From: Muscardinus avellanarius
Taxonomy: Eukaryota > Chordata > Mammalia > Rodentia > Gliridae
NCBI GenBank assembly: GCA_963383645.1
Contig: OY726561.1
Span: forward strand, 26,950,826-27,014,825
Length of the DNA: 64,000 bases
Direction: 5' to 3'
Of this stretch, positions 24,629 to 36,539 are shown piece after piece. The notes below the pieces were generated by a model. The model had not been told where the DNA came from. It did no database searches and worked only from the letters and a program-made list of their open reading frames with translations. Position 1 is the stretch's first letter; each line of letters starts with the position of its first letter. The translations under genes and the position numbers were made by a program.

Positions 24629-26129
24629 TGCATCTTGTTTTAAAGTTTAGGCTTGCCAGGATTCTTGGATTGAGGCAGGTATCGAGAGACACAAAGCCTT
24701 GCCATAAGGTCATTTTGTGGCTTCTGTAGTTTGTGTAAATGGTGCAAATTCTATTCCTTGGATCCCAGTGAGAGCTGGGAAGCCCAAGACCATCAGTTTT
24801 CTTATAAATGCTCCAGTCACGGGAACATGTATATGCAATGAAGGCACACAGAAAGGAGCCCTTGGATACAGGTGCATCGGAAGTGTGGTGGGGGAAACAG
24901 CCCACACTGAGGAAATGAACCATCTTGGCAAGAGATAGTCATGGAATGGCATGTGGTCCATGGGGAATTGTGTAGGCCTGTATTCTATGGGCCCACAAAT
25001 AGAAAATAAACCTTTATGTAGAAAAGCCTCAGGCATGTGATGGTATCAGTTGAGGGAGTGTTTTAGGATATCCTTTTGGGGATCTTTCAAGATAAGATGT
25101 CATCTAGATGGAGCATACTTCTAAGGAACTATGACTTTCTGGCAAAGACGGGCATTTGGTTTTGTTAGTTACTGGAGTTATAAGAGGAACACAAACTTCC
25201 CAGAAGACATGGCAAAAAGTAGAACAAGCCAAGTTTCTCAGAAGTCGACATCATGTTTACAACATTAGCCTATGCCTTGCCATTTCTCTCAACTCACATC
25301 TGGTGCACAGCAGAAACTTGGAGTTAGACTGCTCTTGCTTTGCTCCTAGACACAAAGGATATTTTGCTGTCATCTCTGGTAAGACTAGCTGGGAAACAGG
25401 GCAATTCTATTTGGGCCATATTAGGTAGACTTTAAGAGATAAGCCCCACCAGGACAGGCTCTGTCCTCTAGCCCAGTGCTGGAGCAATCTAGAATTCATG
25501 GTCATGGAGCCTTAACTCAAGCTTTTCATGAGATTTCCCCATATAAGATTCTCCCAAACATAGCACCTCTAGTTGCCTCACACATGATGGCCAAGACCCT
25601 TCAAGGCTTTGAAAGCATCACAGCCTTGATTCCTAGAGGACCATTCAGGGCAACACCAAGAGCCATGAGAAGCAGGCTGAAGTTGCACCCAATGCATGCA
25701 GTACAAGGCCATAAGTCAGGGGAGCAGGCAAGCCAAGGTGTCAGACTTAAAGTCACCAGAGATTAGATAGGCACAGGAAGAGGATGTTGGAGTTGAGAGG
25801 AAGATCACTGGTAAGGATGTGCAGAGGAATCAGCTAAGTCCCTGCATCAGAATCCTCGGAGCATGGTGAGGGGCTCCTGGGAAGAGCCATTCTTGGTTCC
25901 CTGTACACAGATGACCAAGGCATGAGGAATGCCAAGACCAAAGCACCCAAGTCTATCTCCTTTCTGTTTAGGGATTATCAGGTACCCAGACATTGGATGA
26001 AATTGAGATGTGAATAGGGGCTCACGTTCCTCAAGTCCTAGTTGGATTTACCTTGCCAGTTGTGAAGCCACAGGGCCCAGGAGCAGATGTTTCCATTCAC
26101 CTCAAGTCCTTGTTTAATATGTAGTTCCC

Positions 26130-27000
26130 AGCCAATCCAACTGTCATAGAAGTCTATAGAATGCAAACTTCGTGGGAGAAGACTTAAGGTGTCATGAAGC
26201 CTGAGCTGAAGGTCAGAAAATTACAACCCCTTAACAGAGCCTTAAGTCCAGAGCCTGGCTTAAGCATTAGCCTCATAGTAAAGAGGCTGAGGTGTGGGCA
26301 GGTCAGGGTCTCCCAACTACTATCATGTGGGACCTGTTTGAGTGGACAATGAAAGTTGAGCCTCAAGTGCCTTGTAGCACTACCGATGAATACAGGCACT
26401 ATGTTGGGCAGCCCCGCCACCCCATCGATATCCTTCCACATGGGTCACAGGACGTAGGTGACATGGTGGACAGGCCATTTGTCTGGTCCTCCTGATGTGT
26501 TCCAAGCCCAGAAAGTTATACTTCAAGGCTACTTAGAAAGCCTTTGTGAAGGCAAACAGGATTTGTACACATAACCTGGAGCCAGATGAGTAGTCTCTGC
26601 AGTTTTGAATGGCAGAAGGGCACCTGGTTCCAAAGTATTGTATTCTCCCATCACAGCAGTCCACTCGCCCAGTTTAACTCTCATCTGTGATCTTCCCACT
26701 TCAACTCTAGGTACTCTGAGCTCAAGGCAGTTCCCAGTGCAAATGATAAAGGGGAGGACTATTTAGCTGGTTACTGTCTACACCATGCCATGGTCCCCCA
26801 CAAAACTGCAGCTACAATAGGCCACGTATCCACTCCAACCTAGTAGTAGCCCTGGGTGAAACAACAAGCCAATCTAGCCCACAGGCAGGTCACCTGGGGA
26901 GAGTGTGGGGAGGTGGTGAATCTGCTTCATGGCCTCTTCTACTTGGAGCAAGGTCAAGGCTGACCAAGATACCTATGCTCTTGACTCCCATCTACAGGCC
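26130..27000. repeat. Diverged tandem unit 3 (start only)
   Basis: Anchors shared with unit 2 occur at a constant offset near 15.14 kb. CTATAGAATGCA near 26,160 matches CTATAGGGCATG near 11,033, GTGACATGGTGGACAGGCCA near 26,458 matches the GACACCATGGCTAACCAG block, and TCACAGCAGT at 26,651 matches TCACAGTAGC at 11,484. The similarity fades after about 27 kb. Weaker than the unit 1/unit 2 match. Confidence 0.35.
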
Positions 27001-29029
27001 AGCAGCTCCCAACCTTCAGCTCCCGGTTTCGATAGCCCCAGGGCTGCCACTTGGAGTCTGGACCAACAGAAGGTCAGTATATGCTCTAATGAACTCTGGC
27101 CAATAGTTGAGACAAGAACAAAACTTGTATAGACACGCCAAAGGCTCTACCTTAGACTGCCTTCAGCTGCAGCTAACAAGGTACCCTAGGCAGGGACAGT
27201 GCTTTTCTAATAGCCGCGATGCCTGCACAAAGGTGACTCCGCACACACCTGGGGTTACATGCAGGTGGAGACACCTGTACTCCAGATTCATTGTTCAGCT
27301 GATGGAAGATGGGATCCCATGAGAAAGTGACCCCATCTCCTTTGACCTTGTCCACTCAAAGCTTTTATTAGCTTCCTGGGGAAACCGGTCATTGACAGGT
27401 TGTCAGGGATACAACCTGTATTTCCCTTTAGTTATTTGCTCTTAGTGATTCCCAAGATAATTTTGACGAGCTACCTGCCTGTCCCCCAAACCTCAAGCCA
27501 GGCTTCACTTTCAAGAAAGCCCAAGTTAATAGAGGTTGATAGGATACATGCAGAGATATTGGGAGATCAGAGCCAAAACATCCATATCGAGGAGGAGTAG
27601 GACATGTCAGATGCTTTTCAGTGTGGAAGGTACAGATGGCGCAGTATTGGTTTTCAATAGACATCTAGAAGGCAGTCAAAGCCTAGATGCTACCAAATAC
27701 TCAGGCAGGGAAAGACTGCAGCTTAGCCTGTTAACACTTCAGAACCACCCCTCCACTTTTCCCTGATGTTAACCCATAGAGTCTTAGAAATGTATCAATT
27801 AAAAGCCTTGATACCCAAGTAATCCTTCCTGGCACATCTTAAAGCCGTAAGGATAGCAAAAACCTTATTCCTTGCTTTTGGAGGTTACATGCAGCTGTGC
27901 TACTTGTGCTTAGTATCTGTGATCCAGACTTAATGTTAAGTAACATCCATGTTACTTAAAACCACCAATAATTGATGGGCAACCAATGAGGCAGAGGTAA
28001 AGAATTATTGGCACCTGCATTTAGTGATTGCACTGACCAGCAATACCTCCTTGCCTTAGAAAATGAGTTGCTAGTCTGTTAACTCAATAGCAATAAGGAA
28101 ATACCAGTAAAAGCTATTTAAGAGCCAGTGGTCATTTTTGTGCTCTCCGCCATGGCTGTCTGGCACTTTTTCTTCACTTCTATTTCTTACTTTGTAATAA
28201 GAACTTAAGCTGCAAACAAGCTGCCTATCAGTTCATTTTCCTAATTCAACATATTTGCATTGAGAAATATGCCCACAGTACCATTACAACAGTAATACAG
28301 GTGACTTGGTTTTATAAATTAGCATTTCCAAGCACACATGTCTGCAATGGAAGGCCAGCTTGTTCTGTACCATGTAGATGGCTCACAGCCTAGACAAGCA
28401 TGAGTCTTATAGGGCATCATGATTTAGAAACCAAATTCCAGATCAGTACATGAGTTCTGGGAAGCATCAGTAGTAACTCAAAAGTTCAGTTCTAAAAACA
28501 ATCCTCAAGTAGCCACAGGAGCCTTAAGTTATCTCTTGATTGCAACTTGTTTTCATAATCAAGGAAGGAGCGAAGAGCGAAAAGGCTTTTATAAGAAAAG
28601 AAGCTAGAGCTCCCTTTAAGAGGACACTTGTTTGAACTGTCAGAGACCCTCGCCAGGCCATGAGGCGCACAGCAAAGCCTTGGGCTCCCTGTGCATTTGA
28701 GTATTCCACACACCTGACCTTCCCATGGCTGGGCAAAAAGCCTTCCTTTTGATTAAAACTGTACTAGGACTTCTGGATCCAGCTCAGCCCTCTTTGCTGT
28801 TCAAAGCACGAGCATGGGCTGGTCTGCACCCGCTACCCATATTTTCTAGCAGTTCGTTTTAGAACATAAGCAAGCTCCATTTAAGGGCCAAAGAGAAGAT
28901 TACAAGACACAGGTAGATGTTCGTTGGGAAACTTTCATAGCAGCAAGAGGAATGAGAACCAGTGCCCGGCAGTATGGGCAAGACTTGTGCACATTTATCC
29001 AGGGGATAAAGAACAGGTCAAGTTTTGTT
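27001..29029. other. Non-coding sequence with possible LTR-like motifs
   Basis: No gene. Around 28,115-28,210 a TATTTAAG box, a short pyrimidine-rich leader and GTAATAAGAACT occur in LTR-like order, but no termini or duplication could be found, so I do not call an LTR. Confidence 0.3.
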
Positions 29030-29033
29030 TTTT

Positions 29034-29213
29034 TGGAGGTACTGGGGTTCCTGGAAACCCTTCTCCCCCTCCCGACTACACTGCTAGACCCATTTTATAT
29101 TTTTATTTGGAAACAGGGTCTCAAGCCAGCAAGGCTGGCTTCGAACCAGTGTGATCCTCCTGTCTCCACCTCCCAAACGAGGTGATTACAAGCATGCGGC
29201 ACCACGCCCAGCT
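29034..29213 (-). repeat. B1-dID SINE
   Basis: GGAGGTACTGGGGTTCCTGG to CACGCCCAGC; younger subtype with a few changes. Confidence 0.93.
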
Positions 29214-29295
29214 TGGTCTAAGGTTTTTAAAGACACCATGACTATGCCTCTATGGAACACAGCCTCTATACTTGTCTTAGCCAATGCTTTTTTGT

Positions 29296-29472
29296 GTGTG
29301 TGGTACTGGGGTTCCTGGAAGCCCTTCTACTTCTGGGCTACACTCCCAGACCTATGTTTTTATTTGGAAACAGGGTCTCTTAACCCAGCGCAGCTGGCTT
29401 CGAACCTGAACAATCCTCCTGCCTCTGCCTCCCAAGAACGTGGATTACAAGCGTTCGCCACCAGGCCTGGCT
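29296..29472 (-). repeat. B1-dID SINE
   Basis: Complete copy with a short GTGTGTG head. Flanked by GCCAATGCTTTTT and GCCAATGCATTTT, a near-perfect target duplication. Confidence 0.94.
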
Positions 29473-29489
29473 GCCAATGCATTTTTTTT

Positions 29490-30560
29490 TTTTGCAAGAT
29501 ATTAGCAGACTGAAACCTGAGAAGAGGTGTAAGTTGATTCAGTGTTCATCTATCAGATTGCTTCTTTCATGTCGGTGAAAGACCTCAATGCAGTTTGAAA
29601 ATGTATGCACGCTGACCACGAGTTTAAATCTAGACCTCCCTAGCTTTTCATCCCTCAAAACCATAGTTATCACAAGAAAAACCTGCAGGAGTACAGATGT
29701 GTGAATGATATAGCTTTTGTATAATATGCACCAATAAAAAATTACAGTAAATAAACATTCCACCATGCCTTCACTGAAGTCATTATATTCTCACAAGGAC
29801 CAAGTTTATGTTGCGCATAACTTCCCAGGTGAGTTGCTTTGTTAAGTGGGTTGAATTTGTTTACCAAACTAAGCTACATAGGCTGTTTGGCCAGGGTGTT
29901 TAATCTTACAGCGAGAGTTTAACCATAAACACTGACAGAGCTTCTGACAGCTTGGGGAGTACAGGTTACATTTGCACACAGAAGTTCCCTTCTGGCCGAC
30001 AGCTTAGCTGCTGGATTTGCCGTTTGTCACCCTAGCCCCTTGTTTAAGAGTCCACATGCGCAATGAGAACGAGGCCCGGCTTCCAAGTTAAGACTTTCAG
30101 AACAGTTGAGAGTCACTTCTTCGAGAACTACAAAATGAAAAGGCTACCCCTATTTGTATGCATTCCGGGACAAACAGCTCAACACCCTTTCCCCCCCTTT
30201 GTTTCTTCCCTGAGGGTTACAAGGGTGCCCAAGCTTGAGAGGTTTTTCTACAGAGAGCGAGATTCCCTTCACAGGTTCTTAGTCTCCCAGACTTGAATTT
30301 CAGACACCATTCCCCATCATTCCCCCTCCACCCCTGTCTCTAAGTGAAGCAGGTTTAATATCACTCTTTCTTCTTTTCCTAGGTCAGAAAACATCAAATC
30401 CCCTTCTGGATTTCCCAAAATGCTAGAACAGCTCAAGAGAGAGAAAGCCCAACAACCCTCTACCCCATACACCCCAAGCCTGGCTTAGAAGCAAGCGAGA
30501 AAGCAAGGGAATGAAGCCTCCCAAGCAGGACAAAGCCAAGGAAATAGAGAAAGGCTGAGG
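29490..30560. other. Non-coding unique sequence
   Basis: No repeat or gene recognised. The open frames are short. GC content rises towards 30.5 kb. Confidence 0.4.
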
Positions 30561-30599
30561 AGGGTTCTTTTAAACTTTCCCCAAGGCCCCTCCCCTTCC

Positions 30600-30830
30600 C
30601 TTGCCACCCATTGGCTGGTGAAATTCTTCTTAGATGCCTGTCACCTGGGCCCAGGGGCTGCTCCCGTGAGCTTTACGTTCTGCGTGCTAGCTGGTTAAGC
30701 AGGACCATCTAGCTCCCAGGCTCTGCTCCTTCTTGATGTAATTATTAATACCACCTCCCACTCTCAGAGGGCTCTCATTTTGACAGGTGACTGTATTTAT
30801 AAAGGAAGGCGTTGGTCCTTCTCTGGCTAA
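30600..30830 (+). promoter_or_regulatory. Candidate TATA-containing promoter or conserved element
   Basis: A repeat-free block holds CCCATTGGCTGG (CCAAT-type motif, about 30,607), homeodomain-like TAATTATTAAT near 30,739, an E-box CAGGTG near 30,784 and TATTTATAAAGG near 30,795. An orderly CCAAT-to-TATA arrangement could be a real start site, but no exon or splice donor is clear. Speculative. Confidence 0.28.
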
Positions 30831-31127
30831 CCTGAGCCTTGTAGAAAGTTTCTCTCACCCAGAGATCAACATCAAGAAGAAAACTAAGGGCAGGTGGAGA
30901 AGAGAACGTGGTGAAGACAGCGTTGGGATTTCTCCAGCCCTGGCTCCCCAAAGCCTGGCACAGCTCCTCACACCACCCCCAGCTCCTCCTTTGACCTCTT
31001 TCCTGACACCACAGCTAACATTCTCTAGCCACCCGCATGCTGCTCAGTTGCTTTAACTTAGGTGCTGTCCAGATAGCTGGAGGTGAGGTTTTCATCCATT
31101 TGTCTTTTAAGTTATCTATTATTTTTA

Positions 31128-31309
31128 TTTTTGTGGTAACTGGGACTGAATCCAGAGGCATTCTACTGTGGGTTATACCTCCACCCCTTTTAAGTTTTTG
31201 TTTGGGAACAGGGTTTCACTATTTTGCTGAGGATGTCCTTGAACCTGCAATATTTCTGTCTCAGCCTCTCAAGTAGTGGGATTATAGGCATGCACCACCA
31301 TGCCTGCCT
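31128..31309 (-). repeat. Old B1-dID SINE
   Basis: GTGGTAACTGGGACTGAATCC to ATGCACCACCATGCCTGCC, diverged. Confidence 0.85.
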
Positions 31310-31566
31310 CAAATGTGTTTTTATCTAAGTTCTTATCAAACTGTGATACTGGAATTCACATCACATCACCCTGAATCCAGATCCCTGGTCTGACACTCTC
31401 TGAACCCTGCATCAGCTCATTGGCCTTTCCTGGCCTCAGGCTCCACATCTGAAGAGTAATCCTTCCAACCCAAGGATGTTAGATCGACACCCTTGAGTGA
31501 GCTGACACTCGTGTCTGAAGAACAACATGTGGGACATAAGTGTTATAAAAGTGTTCATTAAAAACA

Positions 31567-31701
31567 GAAGGATGATCCTCCTGTCTTAGCCTTCGAAGCC
31601 AGACTCAGCTGGTTTAAGAGACCGTTTCCAAACATATTAAAAATAGGTCTGGGAGTGTAACCCAGAGGTATAAGGCCCCTGGCTTCCATCCCCAGTACCA
31701 C

Positions 31702-31732
<31 letters not shown>
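31567..31732 (+). repeat. Partial B1-dID SINE with long A tail
   Basis: The head is missing or rearranged. From CGAAGCCAGACTCAGCTGG it continues through the ID half to CCAGTACCACC and a 29-A tail. Confidence 0.85.
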
Positions 31733-31733
<1 letters not shown>

Positions 31734-31742
31734 AGAAGGACA

Positions 31743-31926
31743 GCCGGCGTGGTGGCGCACACTTGTAATCCCTGAGTTTGGGAGGTGGAGACAGGAGGAT
31801 CGCACTGGTTTGAAGCCACCCATGCTGGCTTAAGAGACCCTGTTTCCAAATAAAAAATATAAGATGGGTCTGGGAGTGTAGCCCGGAGGTGGAAGGGTTT
31901 CCCAGTACCACAAAAAAAAAAAAAAG
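31743..31926 (+). repeat. B1-dID SINE
   Basis: GCCGGCGTGGTGGCGCAC head to CCCAGTACCAC-A15. It lies immediately after the A tail of the previous SINE, in tandem. Confidence 0.93.
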
Positions 31927-32074
31927 AAACAAAAACCCAGAAGGACGAAGAAGAGAAATCGGCTGATACGCTCCTTTTACCTCCTCGCTCACTCTGTCCT
32001 TAGTTCATTTCAGGCACACTCTGTCACACAATTACTCTCGGCAGTATCCTCACTTTATAGAAAATACAAATTTA

Positions 32075-32252
32075 GCCAGGCATGATAGTGAATACCTATA
32101 ATCCCAGCATTTGGGAGGTCGAGACAGGAGGCTCACAGGCTGGAGGACAGCCTCAGAAACTTACTGAAACCCTGTTTCCAAGCAAAAAATGAAATAGGTC
32201 TAGGGGTGTAGCATAGAGGTAAAATGCCTCTGTATGCAATTTTCAGTAGTAA
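32075..32252 (+). repeat. Old B1-dID SINE
   Basis: CCAGGCATGATAGTGAATACC head, GTAGCATAGAGGTAAAATGCC in the ID part, degenerate tail. Confidence 0.85.
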
Positions 32253-32289
32253 TGATAATAAACAGATTTAGAGATTGACACATGGCATG

Positions 32290-32375
32290 ATATCACCCAA
32301 CAAGAGGGTGAAAACTGGGCTTTGAATTTGGATCTAGCTGGTTCCAAATTCCATATTTCTTCTACTATACCAGGG
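32290..32375 (-). repeat. MIR fragment
   Basis: GAAAACTGGGCTTTGAATTTGG with TTCTACTATACCAGG resembles the reverse of the MIR core and left half. Weak. Confidence 0.45.
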
Positions 32376-34930
32376 AGTGTGAATTGGCTTTACATTAAGC
32401 TTAAAAGTCCTGGATTGCACAGGTATCCCCTGGTTACAGAATGAAGGAATTTGCTGAAGGCCAAGTTCCCCCTATTTATAGCCGCCCTGATTGTGTGCGC
32501 TGTGATAACTGGTCTTCTTTGGACATCGGAGAGGTAAACGGCTGTGTGACGGGGTGGCTGAGCCAGGGGCGCCATGGGGACAGCAGGCAGGGCTGAAGGA
32601 GGGCTGTCTACGGAGCTTGGCCCTGAAGGATGAGAACAGGGGAACGGATAATAGCATGGAAACAGTGTGCGAGGCAGAGGCACAACCTATGCAAAGGCCC
32701 AGAGATGAGAGGTCCTGAAGGACGGGTTTTCGGGAGCACAGAGCAGAGGCTGTAGTCATGGGAGAACCAGTAGGGTCAGGGCAGGTGGAGGCCATGTGAC
32801 GGGGGATTTGGCTGCATCCAGAATGTGATAGATAAGATGGCATTGAGGGGTACCAGGCTGCATAGAGGATGGCGGGCAACTCCCACATGAGGTTCTGGGG
32901 AACTGCTGAGGGAATGGCATAAGGCAGAGACTGGTGGACATTTCTTGTATATCCACTCCCATGGCCATAGGTCTCATGCACACTCTGGCCCTGGATGATA
33001 AGATGCTGGAAAACAAGACAAGGAGAGGAGGACAGTCGTGGGCAGGGACCTCTGTAGCGCCTTCCATGTCAGGGTCACACAGCGGAGGGTGCAGGAGATA
33101 GATAAGAGTGAGGAGAGAGATCAGGGCCCAGGGCCTTCATGGCCAGGTACAAAATCCAAGCTCCAAGGTCCTCAGTTGTGTGACTCACCTGCAGGACTCT
33201 CTGCTTCCTTATCTGTAAGGTAGAGATAAGAGTAGGTCCCTGCTCAGCTCACTCAGGAGAGCTCAGGAGCAATGGGCAGGATAATTCCAGGTCCTGGGGC
33301 CTGGCGCTTGAAGGCTCAGTGAAGGAAGGGCCCTGGCCCTGTGATTTTCAGGCCTGATCTGCAGCAGGGGAAGGTCATTGAGAGTGAATGTCAGCGCAGA
33401 ATTAACCAGCTCCCAGGCCAGCTCATCTGCCCAAGCGGTGAGCCAGGTGGTGAGCTCCCTGTCCTGGGAGACATTCAGGCTAAGGCCAGGGGTTTGGGAA
33501 TTGGAGGAGTAAGCAGCACCCAGGCAGGTAGGGCGCGTGGGTGGATCTGACTCTGGTGTGTGCAGCTCTGGGGTCCAGGTAGAGACCCTTCCAACAAACA
33601 CACTAGCTCATAACTCCAAGGAGCAGCCTGCTGTGCTACCACAGGGCTACCACGGGGCAGAGGCCAGGGTTTGAGGAAGCCACCGACTGGCTGGAGGCCA
33701 ACGCTACCATTGGCTTGGGTTCTGGAGAGACACCCTCTGAGGCGCCCTGTGATTGCTCAGGACCCGGAGGCATCCCTGCTGTCCACACCCAGGGACCACA
33801 GGAGGGATGGTCAGACACATCACAGGGTTTCTAGAGCCTGCTGTGGGCAGGCCATCGAGGATGTGGAAGGAGTCCATGCCAACCTGGCCCTGTGAGGCGT
33901 ATGGCTGGCCGTGCCTCAGTCTCCCCTCATATGCAGCACCTGGGGAGCCCCCATTAATCTCTGGAGGTGGCTTCTGAGAGTGGGGTGCAAGGTGTGGAGC
34001 CTGGGGGGGTGGCTCCTAGGCATCTGGGGTTTGGGCATGGTGCCCTTGCATATAAGGAGACAGGCATCCGAGGGGGTGGTCAGTTGAGGGACAGGAGAGG
34101 CCATGTGACCGCGGAGGCACAGCAGCGGTAGGCACAGCAGGACTCACAGGTTCCCTGATGGCCCCTGAGTGGGCTGGTGTCTGCTACAGCTGTAGGCTAC
34201 CTAAGCCTGGCTCTCCTCTCACCCCTGACTAGGAGGTACAGGGAACAAGGCCTGTGGAGTCCTCGTCCCAGCCCCCAGATGTCCCAGCCCCTTTCTTCAG
34301 ATATTTATCAAGCACTTGCTTTGCTCTGCACGCCAGGTAGAGCCACATGGTGGGCTGTCCAGAGGCCCTGGGGACTTAGAACACTAAGCCAGGGGGAAGC
34401 ACTGGCAGGGTGATGCTGGAATGTCAGGGGGGCAGCGTAGTCAGCATTGCCATGTGAAGGCCCCCAGAAAGAGGCAGCTGCCCTCCAGCCCTGGCCCCGG
34501 TGGCACCTGTCAGAAAAGGAGTTGTTTTCTGTCCTTCTTTATCCTGTGTGAGCGGATCCCAGATCCCAGGATCCCTGCCCTGCACAGATGGAGTCAGACC
34601 CCAGCCCCTGCAGTATTATTAGAGGAAGGGCCTGGAAATATGAGCCCTGACTCTGGTAGGATTGGGGGTGTTCTGTAAGGGACACCATCTGCAGGGCTGT
34701 CTCTGGACAGATGGGGGACCCCTCAGCCCTCTGGTCCCAGCGGGCACTCTACGCTGGTACACATTACAGCACAGCTGTCTTCCTGTTGAGGAAACATGAA
34801 GCTGTGGGGGAGATGGAGAGGAGTCTGCTCTGTGCGGGGCTGAAGTTAGTTTCCATTGTTCCTAACAGAGTTTGACTCTAGAAGCACTTGATCTATATAT
34901 CCTGACCCTTGGAACAGGACCTGACACTCC
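32376..34930. other. GC-richer repeat-poor block, no gene called
   Basis: About 2.5 kb of higher-GC sequence free of SINEs and L1. Several overlapping frames of 60-169 codons exist on both strands, but base composition alone explains them and none has a recognisable domain. Only a MIR fragment is identified inside. Exons of an unrecognised gene cannot be excluded. Confidence 0.4.
33170..33245 (+). repeat. MIR fragment
   Basis: TGTGTGACTCACCTGC followed by CTTCCTTATCTGTAAGG and an AGTAGGTCCC stretch matches the conserved MIR right half. Confidence 0.7.
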
Positions 34931-34944
34931 GCAGGTCCTTCATA

Positions 34945-35395
34945 ATGACTATTAATATTTTACTCGGCCATAAAGAACAAAATTACATCATTTACAGAGA
35001 AATGGATGTAACTGCAGAACATTATGCTAAGTGAGATTAGTCAGTTACAAAAATAAAATAAGAAATAGGGTGCTCTCCCTAATATGCGGAATCTAGGGAG
35101 AAAATGGGTCATAAGAGGAACTCTAGACAAAGAAGGAGAAACTATAGATGAGAAAATAAAGTGACCTTTTAAGGGGGATGGGAAAGTAGGAAAGGGAAAC
35201 TCTCTAATGCATATGATATACACTCACAGACATATCAAAGTCAATCACTGAGCCAAATAGGAGAAGGAGGGAGAGTGAGGTAATGGGGTGGGAACTGGAT
35301 AAGGGCTAATTGAGTGATGTGTGCATGTATGCCTCTACCATCTTGTACTCCAGTAAGATATATGAGTACAATGCACCAATGAAATATTTTAAAAA
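34945..35395 (+). mobile_element. 5'-truncated L1 (ORF2 end and 3' UTR)
   Basis: TTTTACTCGGCCATAAAGAA, the ATGGATGTAACTGCAGAACA region and GTGAGATTAGTCAGTTAC are the L1 ORF2 terminus. The purine-rich 3' UTR ends GCACCAATGAAATATTTTAA. Confidence 0.9.
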
Positions 35396-35459
35396 TTATC
35401 TGATGTACGAATGAGATGACAAATGTTGTTGTTGTTGTTGTTTTTTAATTACAGAAAAG

Positions 35460-35668
35460 AGCTGGGCGTGGTGGCAAATGGTTGTAATCCCAGCACTTGG
35501 GAGGCTGAGACAGGAGGATCACACAAGCTCGAAGCCAGACTCAGCTACTGAGGCTCTCAGCAACTTAGTGAGACCCTGTTTCCAAATAAAATATGAAATA
35601 GGTCTGGGAGTATAGTCCAGAGGTAGAAAGCCCCTCGGTTCCACCCCCAGTACCATCAAAAAAGAAAA
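35460..35668 (+). repeat. B1-dID SINE, older long subtype
   Basis: AGCTGGGCGTGGTGGCAAAT head, AGCTACTGAGGCTCTCAGCAACTTAGTGAG middle, CCCAGTACCATC-A tail. Confidence 0.93.
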
Positions 35669-35771
35669 ATTGCAGAAAAGGTTCTCACCAATAAAAGTTA
35701 AACTGAAAAGGCCTATGAAAATGAAATAACACAGAAATCACCCAAAACCTGAAACCATAATTTATGAAGAG

Positions 35772-35773
<2 letters not shown>

Positions 35774-35820
<47 letters not shown>
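35774..35820. repeat. (AT)n microsatellite
   Basis: About 23 uninterrupted AT units. Confidence 0.97.
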
Positions 35821-35823
<3 letters not shown>

Positions 35824-35928
35824 TAATTTTCCAGTACTTAGATAAATTTCAAGCCAGGGTGCAGATTACCAGAACTGTAAAAATTTTGACTGTGGCTGTA
35901 GAAAGATGTCATTTTTTTATGAAAAAGA

Positions 35929-36018
35929 AAAAAGGAAAGGAAGGAAGGAAGGAAGAAGAAAGAAAGAAAGAATGAATGAATGAATGAGAAAGGAAGAAAG
36001 AAAGAAAGAAAGAAAGAG

Positions 36019-36073
<55 letters not shown>

Positions 36074-36075
36074 AA
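35929..36075. repeat. (GAAA)n/(GGAA)n purine microsatellite
   Basis: About 145 bp of all-purine GGAA, GAAA and GAAT repeats; the protein-like frames across it (poly-F/S/L) are artefacts. Confidence 0.97.
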
Positions 36076-36482
36076 ATAATGAGAACTTTAGAGAGAGCTC
36101 TAAGTATGACCCTGGGCAACAACCATCACAAAGCTGGATCCCTATCACTGTGAGCTTTCTCTGCTGCTCCCAGGACAGTGAACACTACTGGGAGAAGACA
36201 GAAAAGGACTCCGTCTTCAGACTTGGCACACTGCAAATTCATGCAGTTTTACTTCACATGGGCCCTGTGTTCAACAGTCCTGCAATCATAGCCAGGTTTG
36301 CAGTGGCTGTTTCAAAAGCACTTGTGTATCAGTCCTCACCTGCCTTCTCTCTGTCCTGTGTGGCAAATGATTTCACCTCCCTTGGTGGAAAATTGAGGCA
36401 CTGGACCATCAAACTCTTGTCCTTTGCCAACCCTATCCTCATTTGAGTGCAATTTTTCTTTGTGTCTAGCTTTCCTTCCTAC

Positions 36483-36530
36483 ATTTTTTATCGGTGCATT
36501 ATACTTACACATCATAGTTCTTGGGGAAGC
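36483..36530 (-). mobile_element. Short L1 3'-end fragment
   Basis: TTTTTTATCGGTGCATTATA followed by CACATCATAG is the reverse of an L1 3' terminus. Confidence 0.55.
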
Positions 36531-36539
36531 AGAATAAAC

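Larger units (their letters stand above)
11200..26130. repeat. Diverged tandem unit 2, enlarged by insertions
   Basis: Its first 2.7 kb (11.2-13.93 kb) aligns in order with 3.5-6.1 kb. It is then interrupted by the provirus (6.15 kb including the duplicated target), two SINEs and an L1 with a solo LTR (about 1.07 kb). Subtracting these leaves about 7.5 kb before unit 3 begins near 26.1 kb, close to the unit 1 length. The agreement in length after subtraction is the main support. Confidence 0.45.

Noticed and set aside
28110..28260. LTR or promoter suggested by TATTTAAG and GTAATAAGAA
   Set aside because: No terminal inverted repeats, target duplication or second copy could be found.
32472..32981. 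169-codon minus-strand frame in the GC-rich block
   Set aside because: No domain, low-complexity Ser/Pro composition and frames on both strands point to base composition rather than coding.
35838..36148. Phe/Ser/Leu-rich frames on the minus strand
   Set aside because: They translate the GAAA/GGAA purine microsatellite.
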